Shown in pieces: positions 47,645-56,806 of a stretch of 64,000 bases of DNA. Each line of letters opens with the position of its first letter. The first letter of the stretch is position 1. The stretch lies in assembly GCA_034414555.1 (NCBI GenBank), contig DAOUMA010000016.1, positions 1 through 64,000 of the forward strand, in the 5' to 3' direction. The notes under the pieces are model-generated. The model made no database searches and was not told where the DNA came from. It saw nothing but the letters and a program-made list of their open reading frames with translations. The stretch is from CG2-30-46-19 sp034414555. Its GTDB lineage: Bacteria > Chloroflexota > Dehalococcoidia > GIF9 > AB-539-J10. The position numbers and the translations under genes are program-made.

Positions 47645-48736
47645 TTAGTTAGGTTGGTTCGCTAAGACACGATTTTTTCTTTTTTTAGTGGGGGATATTT
47701 GGGAAAAGTTTTCAACAATACCGCCGCCGAGCACTTCATCACCCTCATAAAACACGATGGCTTGACCAGGAGTGACTGCTCGCTGTGGCTGTGGAAACCA
47801 GACATTGATATTCTTTCCTTGGGGGGATAAGGTGACCGGTGTTTGTAATGAGCGGTATCGTATCTTAGCGGTAATATTGCTGAGTTTGGCAGGCACTGTG
47901 CCGGCTATCCAGTTTACTCCTTTGATGGTGGCTTCCTGGGTGTAAAGCTCTGCTTCGGTACCAAGCACAACGAGGTTATTATCTGACTCTATTTTTATTA
48001 CATAGAATGGCTTTTCTGAAGCTGTTCCCAGGCCATGCCTTTGTCCAATAGTGTAAAAGGCTACCCCTTGGTGGTGTCCTAATATTTCTCCGTTAGAGTG
48101 TGCAATATCACCTGGTTTAGTTGAAAAGTGTTGAGTAAGGAAAGTGCGATAATTTTTATCAGAAATGAAGCAAAGGTCCTGACTGGGTTTAGGCGATACT
48201 GGTAATTCCTTCTCTTTTGCTAACTTTTTGACTTCTAATTTACTATATTTGGCTAGAGGGAAAAGAAGGTATTTAAGTTTTTCTTGAGTTAAGGTATAAA
48301 GGAAGTAAGATTGGTCTTTATTCTTGTCATTGGCTTTCATTAGGTGATAACTATTTTCTGAATGCACAACTCTGGCATAATGTCCTGTAGCTAGATAATC
48401 AGCGCCGAGTGAGAGCGCTTTGCTAAGCAAAGAGCCGAACTTTATGTGTTTATTACAGGCGACGCACGGATTCGGGGTTCGGCCACTTTCATATTCTTGG
48501 CAAAAGGGGTTAATTACGTAATGCTCAAATTCTCGATGCAAGTTAATTACAGCGAAGGGAATATTTAACACCCGGCATATTTGCGCGGCATAATGTTCCT
48601 GATATGCGGAGTGTAGAGTGTTCCATAGGCGCATGTATACTCCGCTGACCTCGTAACCAGCTTCTTTAAGTAATAGGGCAGTTACCGAGGAGTCCACTCC
48701 TCCACTCAGTGCTACAATTACTCGTTCTCTGCCCAT
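47645..48736 (-). CDS. mnmA: tRNA-specific 2-thiouridylase
   Basis: 363 residues. PP-loop ALSGGVDSSVTA at the N terminus, catalytic cysteines in NPCVACNKHIKFG and DLCFISDKNYR, and the C-terminal beta barrel ending in PGQAIVFYEGDEVLGGG. It makes the 2-thio group of U34 in tRNA-Lys, -Glu and -Gln. It starts three bases after the tmk stop. Confidence 0.96.
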   Translation of the reverse strand: MGRERVIVALSGGVDSSVTALLLKEAGYEVSGVYMRLWNTLHSAYQEHYAAQICRVLNIPFAVINLHREFEHYVINPFCQEYESGRTPNPCVACNKHIKFGSLLSKALSLGADYLATGHYARVVHSENSYHLMKANDKNKDQSYFLYTLTQEKLKYLLFPLAKYSKLEVKKLAKEKELPVSPKPSQDLCFISDKNYRTFLTQHFSTKPGDIAHSNGEILGHHQGVAFYTIGQRHGLGTASEKPFYVIKIESDNNLVVLGTEAELYTQEATIKGVNWIAGTVPAKLSNITAKIRYRSLQTPVTLSPQGKNINVWFPQPQRAVTPGQAIVFYEGDEVLGGGIVENFSQISPTKKRKNRVLANQPN

Positions 48737-48739
48737 GGC

Positions 48740-49363
48740 TTACAGGTATCCCTTTTCCACTAGCGAGTGATTGACCTTTCCCCAAATTATTTCGGAGATT
48801 TTCTTCTTGGGTAGTGTCGCATCTACTACTAACCAGCGGTCAGGCTCATCTGCCGCCATTTTAAGATAGCCTTGTCTTACTTGGCGGTGAAATGACAATT
48901 CCTGTAACTCAAACCGGTCTAATAGCTTTCCCCTTCGCGCCAATCCTTCCTCGGGTGATAAATCTAAAAATATAACGATGTCGGGTTTTATCCCATGAGT
49001 TGCCAGGTTGTTGACCATTTTCACAGTAGCCAGATCAAGCTTCCGTCCATATCCTTGATAAGCAATAGTGGAATGGCTAAAGCGGTCGCAAATGACTATT
49101 TTCTCTTCCTTTAAGGCAGGCTGGATTATCTCGGCAACTAATTGAGAACGCGAGGCAGCAAAGAGGAGCAATTCAGTTCTGGGGTGAATAATTTCTGTTT
49201 TCCGTTTTAGCGTTTTCCTAATTTCCTCACCCAGTGTTGTTCCTCCAGGCTCATGTATCAGCACTGCAGGAAGATTTTCCTGCTGCAGCTTCTGGTATAA
49301 AGCCTTAGCCTGGGTGCTCTTCCCACAGCCCTCGCCGCCTTCAAAGGTAATAAATAGGCTCAT
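48740..49363 (-). CDS. tmk: Thymidylate kinase
   Basis: 207 residues. P-loop FEGGEGCGKSTQ, DRFSHSTIAYQGYGR and the lid segment GLARRGKLLDRFE. It phosphorylates dTMP to dTDP. AAGGATA precedes the ATG. It sits between mnmA and a NucS-like nuclease gene on the same strand. Confidence 0.96.
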   Translation of the reverse strand: MSLFITFEGGEGCGKSTQAKALYQKLQQENLPAVLIHEPGGTTLGEEIRKTLKRKTEIIHPRTELLLFAASRSQLVAEIIQPALKEEKIVICDRFSHSTIAYQGYGRKLDLATVKMVNNLATHGIKPDIVIFLDLSPEEGLARRGKLLDRFELQELSFHRQVRQGYLKMAADEPDRWLVVDATLPKKKISEIIWGKVNHSLVEKGYL

Positions 49364-49393
49364 ATATTATCCTTCAGATTGCAAGACTTCAAT

Positions 49394-50431
49394 TTAGGTG
49401 TTCGTATAACTATCTGTGATTTCAAATCTAACCTTATAGTATTTTAATTTGATGAAATCCTTAACTGCCTCAATAGCAAGGTCTAGCTTCTTGTCTGGTT
49501 CGTTAACTATGATTATCCCCCTAGTCCTTTTTTTACCCTCTTTTTTGAGCCCTCCGATGTATCTCAGAATTTGTCCTACAACCTTATCAGACTCTCTACC
49601 TTTTTTCGTCTCGATAACTACATAATTCTCTTTTTTATCTTTGCATACGAGGTCTGCTTGTCCTGCGCCCTCAATAGAGTATCCTTTATCAATTAGTGTG
49701 AGACCCTTCTCAATTAAGTCAGGGTTCTCTGCTAAACGGTCTCTTAAGTCTTTCTCTAAGCCTACAGAGGTAATGGATGGTTTCAACTCGCCTTCTGCTT
49801 CTGGTCGAGCAAGCCAGAGAAGATCATTTATACTATTATAATCTTCAATATCCAGAAGGTTCTTAATTTCTCGAAAGACAATCGTATCGCTTAAATATTC
49901 TATTGTCTCATCACGATAATCCTGTGGCGAGGGGATGTTATGCTCCCTCATTGCTTGTTTATGAGCTTCATCTAGTTGCGTTGAGTCAAGCTCAAGGACA
50001 TCAAAGGTTTGCCAACCGACTTCGGGGTATTCAGTAGGACTAGAGGCGCAAAGGAAGTGTGAAACAGTTAGGAGCCCCACCCTTTTCAGTTCAAGGAATT
50101 GGTTTACCCGGTCAGCGAGGGAGTCACTGCTAAAAAGCAATCGCCGTAGTCTAGAGTTAAAATCGTCAAGGCCATTATCCTCATAGAGGTTGCGGGCCAG
50201 AGACCGGTTGTTGATAAGTGCCTTCATGTGGTGAAAGATAGAATCGAATTCCTGGGGTTTTAAGTTATTCCCCTCTTTAAATCCTGTCTGCTCAAGAATA
50301 TTATGGATTGAATCTATAGCTTCCCTTTCCTCTGTAGCCCACCCTTGCGCCTGCTCACTATCAAGGAAGGCTTTCCATTTCTTAAGGTTATCTTTTTGCT
50401 CTGATGTAAAACTAAAAATTTCGTTATTCAT
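49394..50431 (-). CDS. Protein with C-terminal NucS-like nuclease domain
   Basis: 345 residues. The first 220 residues are helical and unfamiliar. From about 225 the sequence follows the C-terminal domain of EndoMS/NucS: LRDRLAENPDLIEKGLTLI, then Asp260 in GQADLVC, Glu274 and Lys276 in VVIETKKG, and Gln287 in GQILRYIG, a complete PD-(D/E)XK set. It may cut DNA, perhaps as a stand-alone defence or repair nuclease; the N-terminal mismatch-binding domain of NucS is missing. GGAGG precedes the ATG. It interrupts an otherwise housekeeping run between tmk and a Ycf45-like ATPase. Confidence 0.75.
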   Translation of the reverse strand: MNNEIFSFTSEQKDNLKKWKAFLDSEQAQGWATEEREAIDSIHNILEQTGFKEGNNLKPQEFDSIFHHMKALINNRSLARNLYEDNGLDDFNSRLRRLLFSSDSLADRVNQFLELKRVGLLTVSHFLCASSPTEYPEVGWQTFDVLELDSTQLDEAHKQAMREHNIPSPQDYRDETIEYLSDTIVFREIKNLLDIEDYNSINDLLWLARPEAEGELKPSITSVGLEKDLRDRLAENPDLIEKGLTLIDKGYSIEGAGQADLVCKDKKENYVVIETKKGRESDKVVGQILRYIGGLKKEGKKRTRGIIIVNEPDKKLDLAIEAVKDFIKLKYYKVRFEITDSYTNT

Positions 50432-50466
50432 TAGGAACCTCCTTTTGTTTATAAATCCGTACCTGT

Positions 50467-51870
50467 CTATGTAGTCTTTGGCACCAGACCTACATCATGA
50501 GTCTCGGAGTCAAGTTCTCGGCTTTTAGCTAATAGATGTTGTACATGCTGGATGTAAGGAGATGGGGAGTCAGCGGGATATAACGTATCCAAGCATTGTC
50601 GCATATAGTTAGCATTATTGCTCTTGAGAACATAGATTGGAATGCCAAGTGCTTCAGCATCTCTTATTTTCTGGGGTTTTCGGTTGTAATAGCTTTTGAT
50701 GGTGAGGAAAAGGTCAGCTTGTTTAAAGTCAGTAACTATTCTTACTTCTCTTCGTTTTTCTTCAGCGACTTGTTTCAATCGGGAACGATTAGCCCCGAAG
50801 AGATAAAGGCGCAATAGCTGTTCGTCATGGTTTTTGGGCATACTTGTTGGTAACGAAGGCATAGCCATTTTCCCCTTATTTACGTTTCCTTGTTCATCTA
50901 TCCAGCGAAGTTCTGTCTGAGTTGGCTGTTGATGCAAGACAGCATCCACAGATTCGGTAACATTGGGGTGAACGGCTACTTTGTAATAATCAACGATTTC
51001 GACCACTACATCGAAGGTAGGCGGCGCTTTACGTTCCAGGATGGATTTTTGGGTGCGACGCCGTCTTGCTTCTTCATCTCCAAGGGTAACCGTTTGTATC
51101 CCTCCAACAAGGTCGGACAAAGTGGGATTCAGTATTAGATTCTCCAGTGTATTTCCATGTGCTGTGCCTATCAGTTGCACTCCACGTTCAGCAATAGTTC
51201 GAGCCGCTTGCGCCTCAAGCTCAGTGCCTATTTCATCAATAATAATGACTTCAGGCATGTGATTCTCCACTGCTTCGATCATCACTGCGTGTTGTTTGTC
51301 AGGAGTGGCTACTTGCATTCGCCTGGCATGTCCGATAGCAGGGTGAGGAATATCACCGTCTCCGGCAATCTCGTTAGAAGTGTCAATCACGATAACACGT
51401 TTTTTAAGGTCATCGGCTAGCACCCGGGCTACTTCTCTTAGCATGGTTGTTTTGCCTATACCTGGTTTGCCAAGGAGTAAAACACTTTTCTCTGACTCAA
51501 CGAAGTCCTGTATCAATTTTGCAGTGCCAAACACTGCCCTGCCTACACGGCAGGTTAATCCAATTATATAGCCGTTTCTATTCCGTATTGCTGAAATGCG
51601 ATGGAGGGTGCGTTCAATTCCGGCCCTGTTGTCTCCGCTAAACTCACCAACTCGTGACACCACATAGTCAATATCATTGTGGCTAACTTCCTTGGAATTA
51701 ATGACTAGTTCCCGGTGGGGGAAGCGAGCTTCAGGAAGACGCCCTAAATCTAGCACTACTTCTATTAGCTCGCTGCGGTCGTGTTGCTGATAAAGTGTTT
51801 CCCGAATACGGGGTGGTAAAATATCAAGCAGAGCGTCTAAGTCGTCAGTGATTTCTCTTCGCAAATACAC
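50467..51870 (-). CDS. Ycf45/SpoIIIAA-like AAA ATPase
   Basis: 467 residues. P-loop LLLGKPGIGKTTMLRE (about residues 131-146), Walker B EVIIIDEIGTE, and a C-terminal region of about 150 residues resembling the R3H or jag-like end of the cyanobacterial and plastid Ycf45 family. The N-terminal part (DLDALLDILPPRIRETL) matches the SpoIIIAA lead. Function in non-sporulating bacteria is unknown. Its first 26 bases overlap the end of pdxT, indicating translational coupling. Confidence 0.88.
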   Translation of the reverse strand: MYLRREITDDLDALLDILPPRIRETLYQQHDRSELIEVVLDLGRLPEARFPHRELVINSKEVSHNDIDYVVSRVGEFSGDNRAGIERTLHRISAIRNRNGYIIGLTCRVGRAVFGTAKLIQDFVESEKSVLLLGKPGIGKTTMLREVARVLADDLKKRVIVIDTSNEIAGDGDIPHPAIGHARRMQVATPDKQHAVMIEAVENHMPEVIIIDEIGTELEAQAARTIAERGVQLIGTAHGNTLENLILNPTLSDLVGGIQTVTLGDEEARRRRTQKSILERKAPPTFDVVVEIVDYYKVAVHPNVTESVDAVLHQQPTQTELRWIDEQGNVNKGKMAMPSLPTSMPKNHDEQLLRLYLFGANRSRLKQVAEEKRREVRIVTDFKQADLFLTIKSYYNRKPQKIRDAEALGIPIYVLKSNNANYMRQCLDTLYPADSPSPYIQHVQHLLAKSRELDSETHDVGLVPKTT

Positions 51871-52441
51871 CTTCCTTAGTCAAATTAAGAAAGTATTCAT
51901 GAAATCTCGAGTCATCAGTTAACTCGGGATGAAAGGAACAAGCAAGGCAGTTTTCCTCTCTGGCTGCCACTATAGCGCCATCCGGTAATTGACATAATAT
52001 TTCTACTCCGGGTCCTGTCTCTTCAATTATCGGAGCTCGGATAAAAACGCCATGGAAAGGATGATTGCCCAATGCCGGGATTGGGAGGTCAGCCTCAAAG
52101 CTGTCTACTTGCCGCCCAAAGGTATTCCGCTCAACTTTAATATTCATAATTCCCAGGGTTCTATTTGCTGAATTGGTCACCTCTTTGGCTAAAAGTACCA
52201 TGCCAGCACAGGTTCCCCAAATGGGCAGACCTTGATAAGCCAGCTCTCTTATTGGTTTAGCCAGGGCATACTCTGCCATAAGTCTGCTGATAGTGGTGCT
52301 CTCTCCGCCGGGGATTACCAAACCATCCAATTTAGTGAGCTGTGAAGGCAAGCGCACTGGGAAAGCATCAACACCCAAGCGGGATAACATTGCTATATGC
52401 TCGGCAAAATCTCCTTGTAGGGCTAAGATACCTATCCTCAC
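51845..52441 (-). CDS. pdxT: Pyridoxal 5'-phosphate synthase glutaminase subunit
   Basis: 198-residue class I glutamine amidotransferase. Nucleophile Cys in WGTCAGM, His-Glu in FHPELTDD, and the N-terminal GILALQGDFAEH. It supplies ammonia to PdxS. The start is a GTG whose first base is the last base of the pdxS stop (TAGTG). Confidence 0.96.
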   Translation of the reverse strand: MRIGILALQGDFAEHIAMLSRLGVDAFPVRLPSQLTKLDGLVIPGGESTTISRLMAEYALAKPIRELAYQGLPIWGTCAGMVLLAKEVTNSANRTLGIMNIKVERNTFGRQVDSFEADLPIPALGNHPFHGVFIRAPIIEETGPGVEILCQLPDGAIVAAREENCLACSFHPELTDDSRFHEYFLNLTKEGVFAKRNH

Positions 52442-53322
52442 TACCAGCCTCTAGGAGCTAACAACTCCTCCTTGGGTATAGTTTTTATATCCAGGCCGGG
52501 CATAGCTTCTCCTAAACCCTTGGATACCTCGGCAATAATTGCCGGGTCTTGATAATGAGTGGTGGCTTTGACTATTGCTCGTGCTCTAGCTGGAGGGTCA
52601 TTTGACTTAAAAATACCTGAGCCAACAAATACTCCTTCAGCTCCAAGTTGCATCATCAAAGCAGCATCAGCCGGTGTGGCTATACCTCCAGCAGCAAAAT
52701 TTACCACGGGCAACTTTCCTGTGTTATGGACCTCCATGACTAACTCCAGGGGGGCACCTAAGGTCTTAGCTTCAGCTACCAGCTCTTCTTTAGATAAAGC
52801 CTGGAGTTTGTGGATTCCATCTTGGACTGCCCGCATATGCCTCACCGCTTCAACAATGTTTCCTGTTCCCGCCTCGCCCTTGGTCCTAATCATAGCGGCA
52901 CCCTCAGCAATACGACGTAATGCCTCGCCAAGATCACGGCAGCCACAAACGAAAGGCACCTTAAAATTATGTTTCCAGACATGGTGGCTTTCGTCGGCGG
53001 GGGTGAGCACCTCGGATTCATCAATAAAATCCACCCCCAGTGCTTCAAGCACTTGAGCTTCAACAAAATGCCCAATGCGGCACTTGGCCATTACTGGAAT
53101 GCTTACGGTTTCCATTATGGCCGTAATTATAGTTGGGTCGGCCATACGAGCCACACCGCCACTGGCACGAATATCGGCGGGCACTCGCTCCAATGACATA
53201 ACAGCGCACGCGCCAGCGTCCTCAGCAATTTTAGCTTGCTCCGCGGTAACTACATCCATAATTACCCCGCCTTTTAGCATTTGTGCTAAGCCAGTTTTAA
53301 CTTTCCAGCTGCCTTTCTCCAT
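52441..53322 (-). CDS. pdxS: Pyridoxal 5'-phosphate synthase lyase subunit
   Basis: 293 residues, highly conserved: GGVIMDVVTAEQAKIAEDAG near the N terminus with the catalytic Asp, MSLERVPADIRA with the catalytic region, and AKCRIGHFVEAQVLE. It joins ribose 5-phosphate, glyceraldehyde 3-phosphate and ammonia into PLP. Together with pdxT it forms the DXP-independent route. Confidence 0.97.
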   Translation of the reverse strand: MEKGSWKVKTGLAQMLKGGVIMDVVTAEQAKIAEDAGACAVMSLERVPADIRASGGVARMADPTIITAIMETVSIPVMAKCRIGHFVEAQVLEALGVDFIDESEVLTPADESHHVWKHNFKVPFVCGCRDLGEALRRIAEGAAMIRTKGEAGTGNIVEAVRHMRAVQDGIHKLQALSKEELVAEAKTLGAPLELVMEVHNTGKLPVVNFAAGGIATPADAALMMQLGAEGVFVGSGIFKSNDPPARARAIVKATTHYQDPAIIAEVSKGLGEAMPGLDIKTIPKEELLAPRGW

Positions 53323-53367
53323 ATCAATCTCATTATAAGAAAGCGTGAAGCAAAAAGCAAAAATAAG

Positions 53368-53553
53368 TTAAGGACTCTTTCTTATTTCCTCGATTTCCTT
53401 CTCCAGCTCCTTCAGTTCCTCCTCCAGTTCCCTTTTATAATCCTCAAGCATACTGAGGTATGCCTCTTTACTTGGAAATGGTCTTATCCCGTGAAAGTAG
53501 AAACCAAAAGGGGGAAGGCCAAAGTAAAATCTCCAGGACCTTCTACGCCACAT
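53368..53553 (-). CDS. Small aromatic-rich coiled-coil protein (DUF5320-like)
   Basis: 61 residues. The N-terminal half is rich in Trp, Phe and Pro (WRFYFGLPPFGFYFHG), the C-terminal half is a Glu/Lys coiled coil (LEDYKRELEEELKELEKEI). GAGGTGA stands 8 bases before the ATG, and it is packed between pdxS and rsmG on the same strand, so it is a real gene. It recalls the small DUF5320 proteins; function unknown. Confidence 0.75.
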   Translation of the reverse strand: MWRRRSWRFYFGLPPFGFYFHGIRPFPSKEAYLSMLEDYKRELEEELKELEKEIEEIRKSP

Positions 53554-53566
53554 CTTTATTCACCTC

Positions 53567-54286
53567 TTAAATTGGACGTCGCACTGGTATACCAGGATGC
53601 CGTGGATATTTTTCCGGCGTAGGATATATTTTATCAATAATTATTAGATAACGCTCATCGCTGAGTTCTTCCAGCTCTATTTTCTTTACCTCCTTTAGTT
53701 TTCCTCCTAAAGACTCGATGGCTTTGCTTGCCTGAATTACTTCCTGCTTAATTTCTCCCTTTTTCTGAGCTACGAATTCACCTCCAATTTGACAAAAAGG
53801 CAATGCTAATTCCACTAACGTGGGCAAGGAAGCTACAGCGCGGGAGACGACTAAGGTAAAAATTTGGCGGAATAGCGGCTGGTGGGCTATTTCTTCAGCT
53901 CTGCCAACCACTATCTCTGCATGGCTTAATTCCAACTGCTCAATAATGTGCTGAAGGAAAGTCGCCTTCTTGGCTTTAGAGTCGAGAAGCACCAATCTTG
54001 ATTCGGGAAGGAAGATATTAAGTGGTATGCCAGGGAAGCCAGCGCCGGTGCCGATATCGATAATGCTGAACCCAGGTTGTCTTAATTCTCCTTTTGTCAA
54101 CGCCAAAGTCACGGTTAATGAATCAAGGAAATGTTTTATCTGTACTTCCTGGTAATCTGTTATCGTGGTGAGGTTAAGCTTTTTGTTCCAATTCACCAAT
54201 TCTTGGTAGTAAAGCTTAAATTGAGTTATCTGTTTGTCGTTGAGATTTATGCCCAGCTTCCGGGCACCGTCAATGAGTTTTTGCAT
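53567..54286 (-). CDS. rsmG: 16S rRNA (guanine(527)-N7)-methyltransferase
   Basis: 239-residue Rossmann-type methyltransferase. SAM motif IDIGTGAGFPGIPLNIFLP and the RAVASLPTLVELALP segment are family hallmarks. It methylates G527 of 16S rRNA. Its ATG shares one base with the stop of the preceding hydrolase (TAATG). Confidence 0.95.
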   Translation of the reverse strand: MQKLIDGARKLGINLNDKQITQFKLYYQELVNWNKKLNLTTITDYQEVQIKHFLDSLTVTLALTKGELRQPGFSIIDIGTGAGFPGIPLNIFLPESRLVLLDSKAKKATFLQHIIEQLELSHAEIVVGRAEEIAHQPLFRQIFTLVVSRAVASLPTLVELALPFCQIGGEFVAQKKGEIKQEVIQASKAIESLGGKLKEVKKIELEELSDERYLIIIDKIYPTPEKYPRHPGIPVRRPI

Positions 54287-54930
54287 TATAGTGCTTCGGC
54301 AAAGAAGGCAGCTACTTTTGTGGCGATGGTTGATTCATATCCCCACCAGAAGTGGTCTGCTCCTCGAACCTCCTCGCATTTCCTGGGTTTGGGAAGGCTT
54401 TGGCAGAATTCAAGGAATTGAGCTGGAGGGGTGAAATTGTCTTCGCTCCCGGAGAGAAGAAACTTGGGTTTGGAGCAACCTTTAAGGAACTGGAAATCGA
54501 ACATAGCAAGTGGTGGGGAAATTGCCACCAGGGCTTTAACCTGGTCGTTGTTGAAGCAAGCCGGCAAAGCGAAGCCAGCACCAGCTGAATAGCCAACGAG
54601 TCCAATCCTTTGTGAGTCTATTTCCTTCACGGAAGTCACAAAGGAGATCGCTGCCCTGACATCCTCTCGTTCGCCAATTCCGTGGCTAAACTCGCCTTGG
54701 CTTTCACCTACGCCGCGGAAGTTAAACCTGAGGGGGATGAGCGATTTTCGTCCGAGCGCTTCAAAGACGCTGACTACCACGTTATTATCCATACTGCCGC
54801 CGAAGAGTGGGTGAGGATGACAGATTATCACTGCGGGGAAAGGCTCTATGCCTTCAGGTATGCCTAGTATCCCCTCTAGGAAAAGCCCACCGCAAGGAAA
54901 TTTTACTTTCTTGGTTATCACTCTAATCAC
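54286..54930 (-). CDS. Alpha/beta hydrolase (dienelactone-hydrolase-like)
   Basis: 214 residues. The HPHPLFGGSMDNNVV motif and RFNFRGVGES identify the small KANL3/Tex30-like or CocE-related hydrolase group; triad Ser in GYSAGAGF, Asp in SGSEDNFTPP and His in GADHFW. Substrate unknown. Translationally coupled to rsmG. Confidence 0.87.
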   Translation of the reverse strand: MIRVITKKVKFPCGGLFLEGILGIPEGIEPFPAVIICHPHPLFGGSMDNNVVVSVFEALGRKSLIPLRFNFRGVGESQGEFSHGIGEREDVRAAISFVTSVKEIDSQRIGLVGYSAGAGFALPACFNNDQVKALVAISPPLAMFDFQFLKGCSKPKFLLSGSEDNFTPPAQFLEFCQSLPKPRKCEEVRGADHFWWGYESTIATKVAAFFAEAL

Positions 54931-55083
54931 GATTCTACGGAGAATTTCTATGACTTTCCAATCATGCCATAGAATTCAGGCCTTCTATAATTGATAAAAT
55001 CCACCTGTGCGTGGTTACCACAGACTGGGACTACTCCCCTTGTTTTTATTCTCCGAAGAAAAGGGTATCACACTTCAGGTTCT

Positions 55084-56292
55084 TTAAGCGTATGCCGAGA
55101 ATCCCTTGCCCAGGATGGTGTAGCCAGTTATTAACTTCATCATCTCACTTGTGCCATCGGGAATTACCTGCATTCTGGCATCCCTGAAGTATCTCTCTAT
55201 TGGCAGCTCTTGGGAAAGTCCATTCGCACCGTGAATTTGTATCGCATGGTAAGTTACCTTCACCGCAGATTCACCGCCATATACCTTAGCCATTGATGAA
55301 AGTCTCCTGGCATCCGGGTCTCCTTTGTTAATTGCATCGATAGCTTTATATGCCAGAAGCCTTGCTGTCTCGATTAAAAGGTTCATTTCATAGAGCATAT
55401 TTTGAATCAACTGGTGTTTGCCAATGGGCTTGCCAAATTGAATTCTTGTCCGGGCATAGGCTACCGAGGCTTCGAAAGCTGCCTGGGCAATTCCCACTGA
55501 CATCAGTGCCATTCCCGCTCTGGGCAGGGTGAGCAGGGCAGTGGTTGGTGCCAATGTGAGGAACAATTTTGCAAAGCCCTCTGACAGTGGTGGCATTTCA
55601 CCTTTGGAGGCAGCATGCTGCAATATCGCCCCCATCTCATTTTCTCTGGGGACCTTGCAGTTATCGAAAAACATTTGTCCCGTATCTGAAGCATTCCAAC
55701 CTAGTTTATGTAACGGGCTTGTCTCCCATGGAGAAATCTCCTTTTCTACCAGAAGGAAAGTGTGCGCTTTTGTCTCGGTATCTATTACCCCTACAAATGC
55801 TGTATCGCAGGTTACAGCGTTGCTTATCCAGGTTTTTGTCCCGTTAACGGTGTAGTAATCTCCTTCCGGCCTAGCTGTGGTTTTAATGCTTGCGGTATCA
55901 CAGCCTGCCTCTGGTTCGGTCTCAGCAAAGGCTCCCACGAAATCTCCTGTTTTAATCCTTGGAACCACCCTGCCTCTCACCGCATCCGAGGCTAGCGGGG
56001 CAAAAATCGCTGGAATAGAGACCATTCCATGAAGCGGTACCAAACTTGCCCATACCTTCGATATCTCTTCTGACATTATCCCGAATAGCCCGGGGTCGGT
56101 AAATGCCCTTATGTTTTCCGGGTCAAGCCCAATCCCTATCGTTTGGAACTTCTTATTTATTTCTATTTCCTCTTCTCTGGTAAATGGTCCTTCTCTGTCC
56201 CGTTTATCAACTATGGGGGCATATTCCCGTTGCATAAAGTCTCGAAGACCATCCCTGAACATCCGCTGCTCCTCTGTGAATTCAAAATCCAT
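55084..56292 (-). CDS. Acyl-CoA dehydrogenase with Asp in the catalytic-base position
   Basis: 402 residues with N-terminal helical, middle beta (FAETEPEAGCDTASIKTTA, KTWISNA) and C-terminal helical domains; the flavin site includes FGKPIGKHQLIQ. In classical enzymes the base is the Glu of YEGTxQ; here the aligned segment is IPDGTSEM with Asp379. Some cyclic or unusual acyl-CoA dehydrogenases use Asp, so substrate may be non-standard. The start is ATG 56292, after GGAGG; an in-frame ATG at 56373 lies in a non-homologous extension. No EtfAB genes are next to it. Confidence 0.92.
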   Translation of the reverse strand: MDFEFTEEQRMFRDGLRDFMQREYAPIVDKRDREGPFTREEEIEINKKFQTIGIGLDPENIRAFTDPGLFGIMSEEISKVWASLVPLHGMVSIPAIFAPLASDAVRGRVVPRIKTGDFVGAFAETEPEAGCDTASIKTTARPEGDYYTVNGTKTWISNAVTCDTAFVGVIDTETKAHTFLLVEKEISPWETSPLHKLGWNASDTGQMFFDNCKVPRENEMGAILQHAASKGEMPPLSEGFAKLFLTLAPTTALLTLPRAGMALMSVGIAQAAFEASVAYARTRIQFGKPIGKHQLIQNMLYEMNLLIETARLLAYKAIDAINKGDPDARRLSSMAKVYGGESAVKVTYHAIQIHGANGLSQELPIERYFRDARMQVIPDGTSEMMKLITGYTILGKGFSAYA

Positions 56293-56806
56293 ATAACACC
56301 TCCTTTTATCTTTCTCCTCGTCTTCAGTTATAGCGTTATTTTGAGGTGGGGAATTTAACTGAGAGTTTACCATATTTGGTCTTAATATCCATCCATATAT
56401 AGCCCTTGATTTTTACAGTGCTCTATTAACAATAATACTGGAAGGCCTTTAATAGTTTTTATCATATTTGCCTATCTCTGGGAAATCCAATACTTTTTTC
56501 CATTGAGTCATGCTTTTGCATGTTCACTGACCATGACCAGGAGCAAGATTAACTGGCTTAACTCGCTTTAGTCTTCCATTTTTACACTTATTAGGCCTGA
56601 ATGCGTATATTCTACACAATTTAGCCTTACCCTTTAATGAAGTGTCTAATCGAAAGATGCGAAAACGTTGCACAAACTAACTGGTCTAGGCCATTCCGAT
56701 GAAATTAGAACTTAAAGCGTAGAAATTTCTGATACTTTCCGACTCGAACCTTACCTATTTCTAAATGCTTTATCCACATTTTTCGTTGCATTGCCCTTAG
56801 TACAAA
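56293..56806. other. 514-bp A+T-rich intergenic region at island edge
   Basis: No frame with a ribosome binding site, no RNA gene and no repeat was found. The acyl-CoA dehydrogenase promoter should lie at its left end. Base composition shifts to A+T-rich here and stays so to about 60.6 kb. Confidence 0.5.

Noticed and set aside
56740..56762. T-arm-like GGTTCGAGTC (complement) as a tRNA fragment or attachment site at the island edge
   Set aside because: Flanking bases do not pair into a T stem and no acceptor sequence follows.
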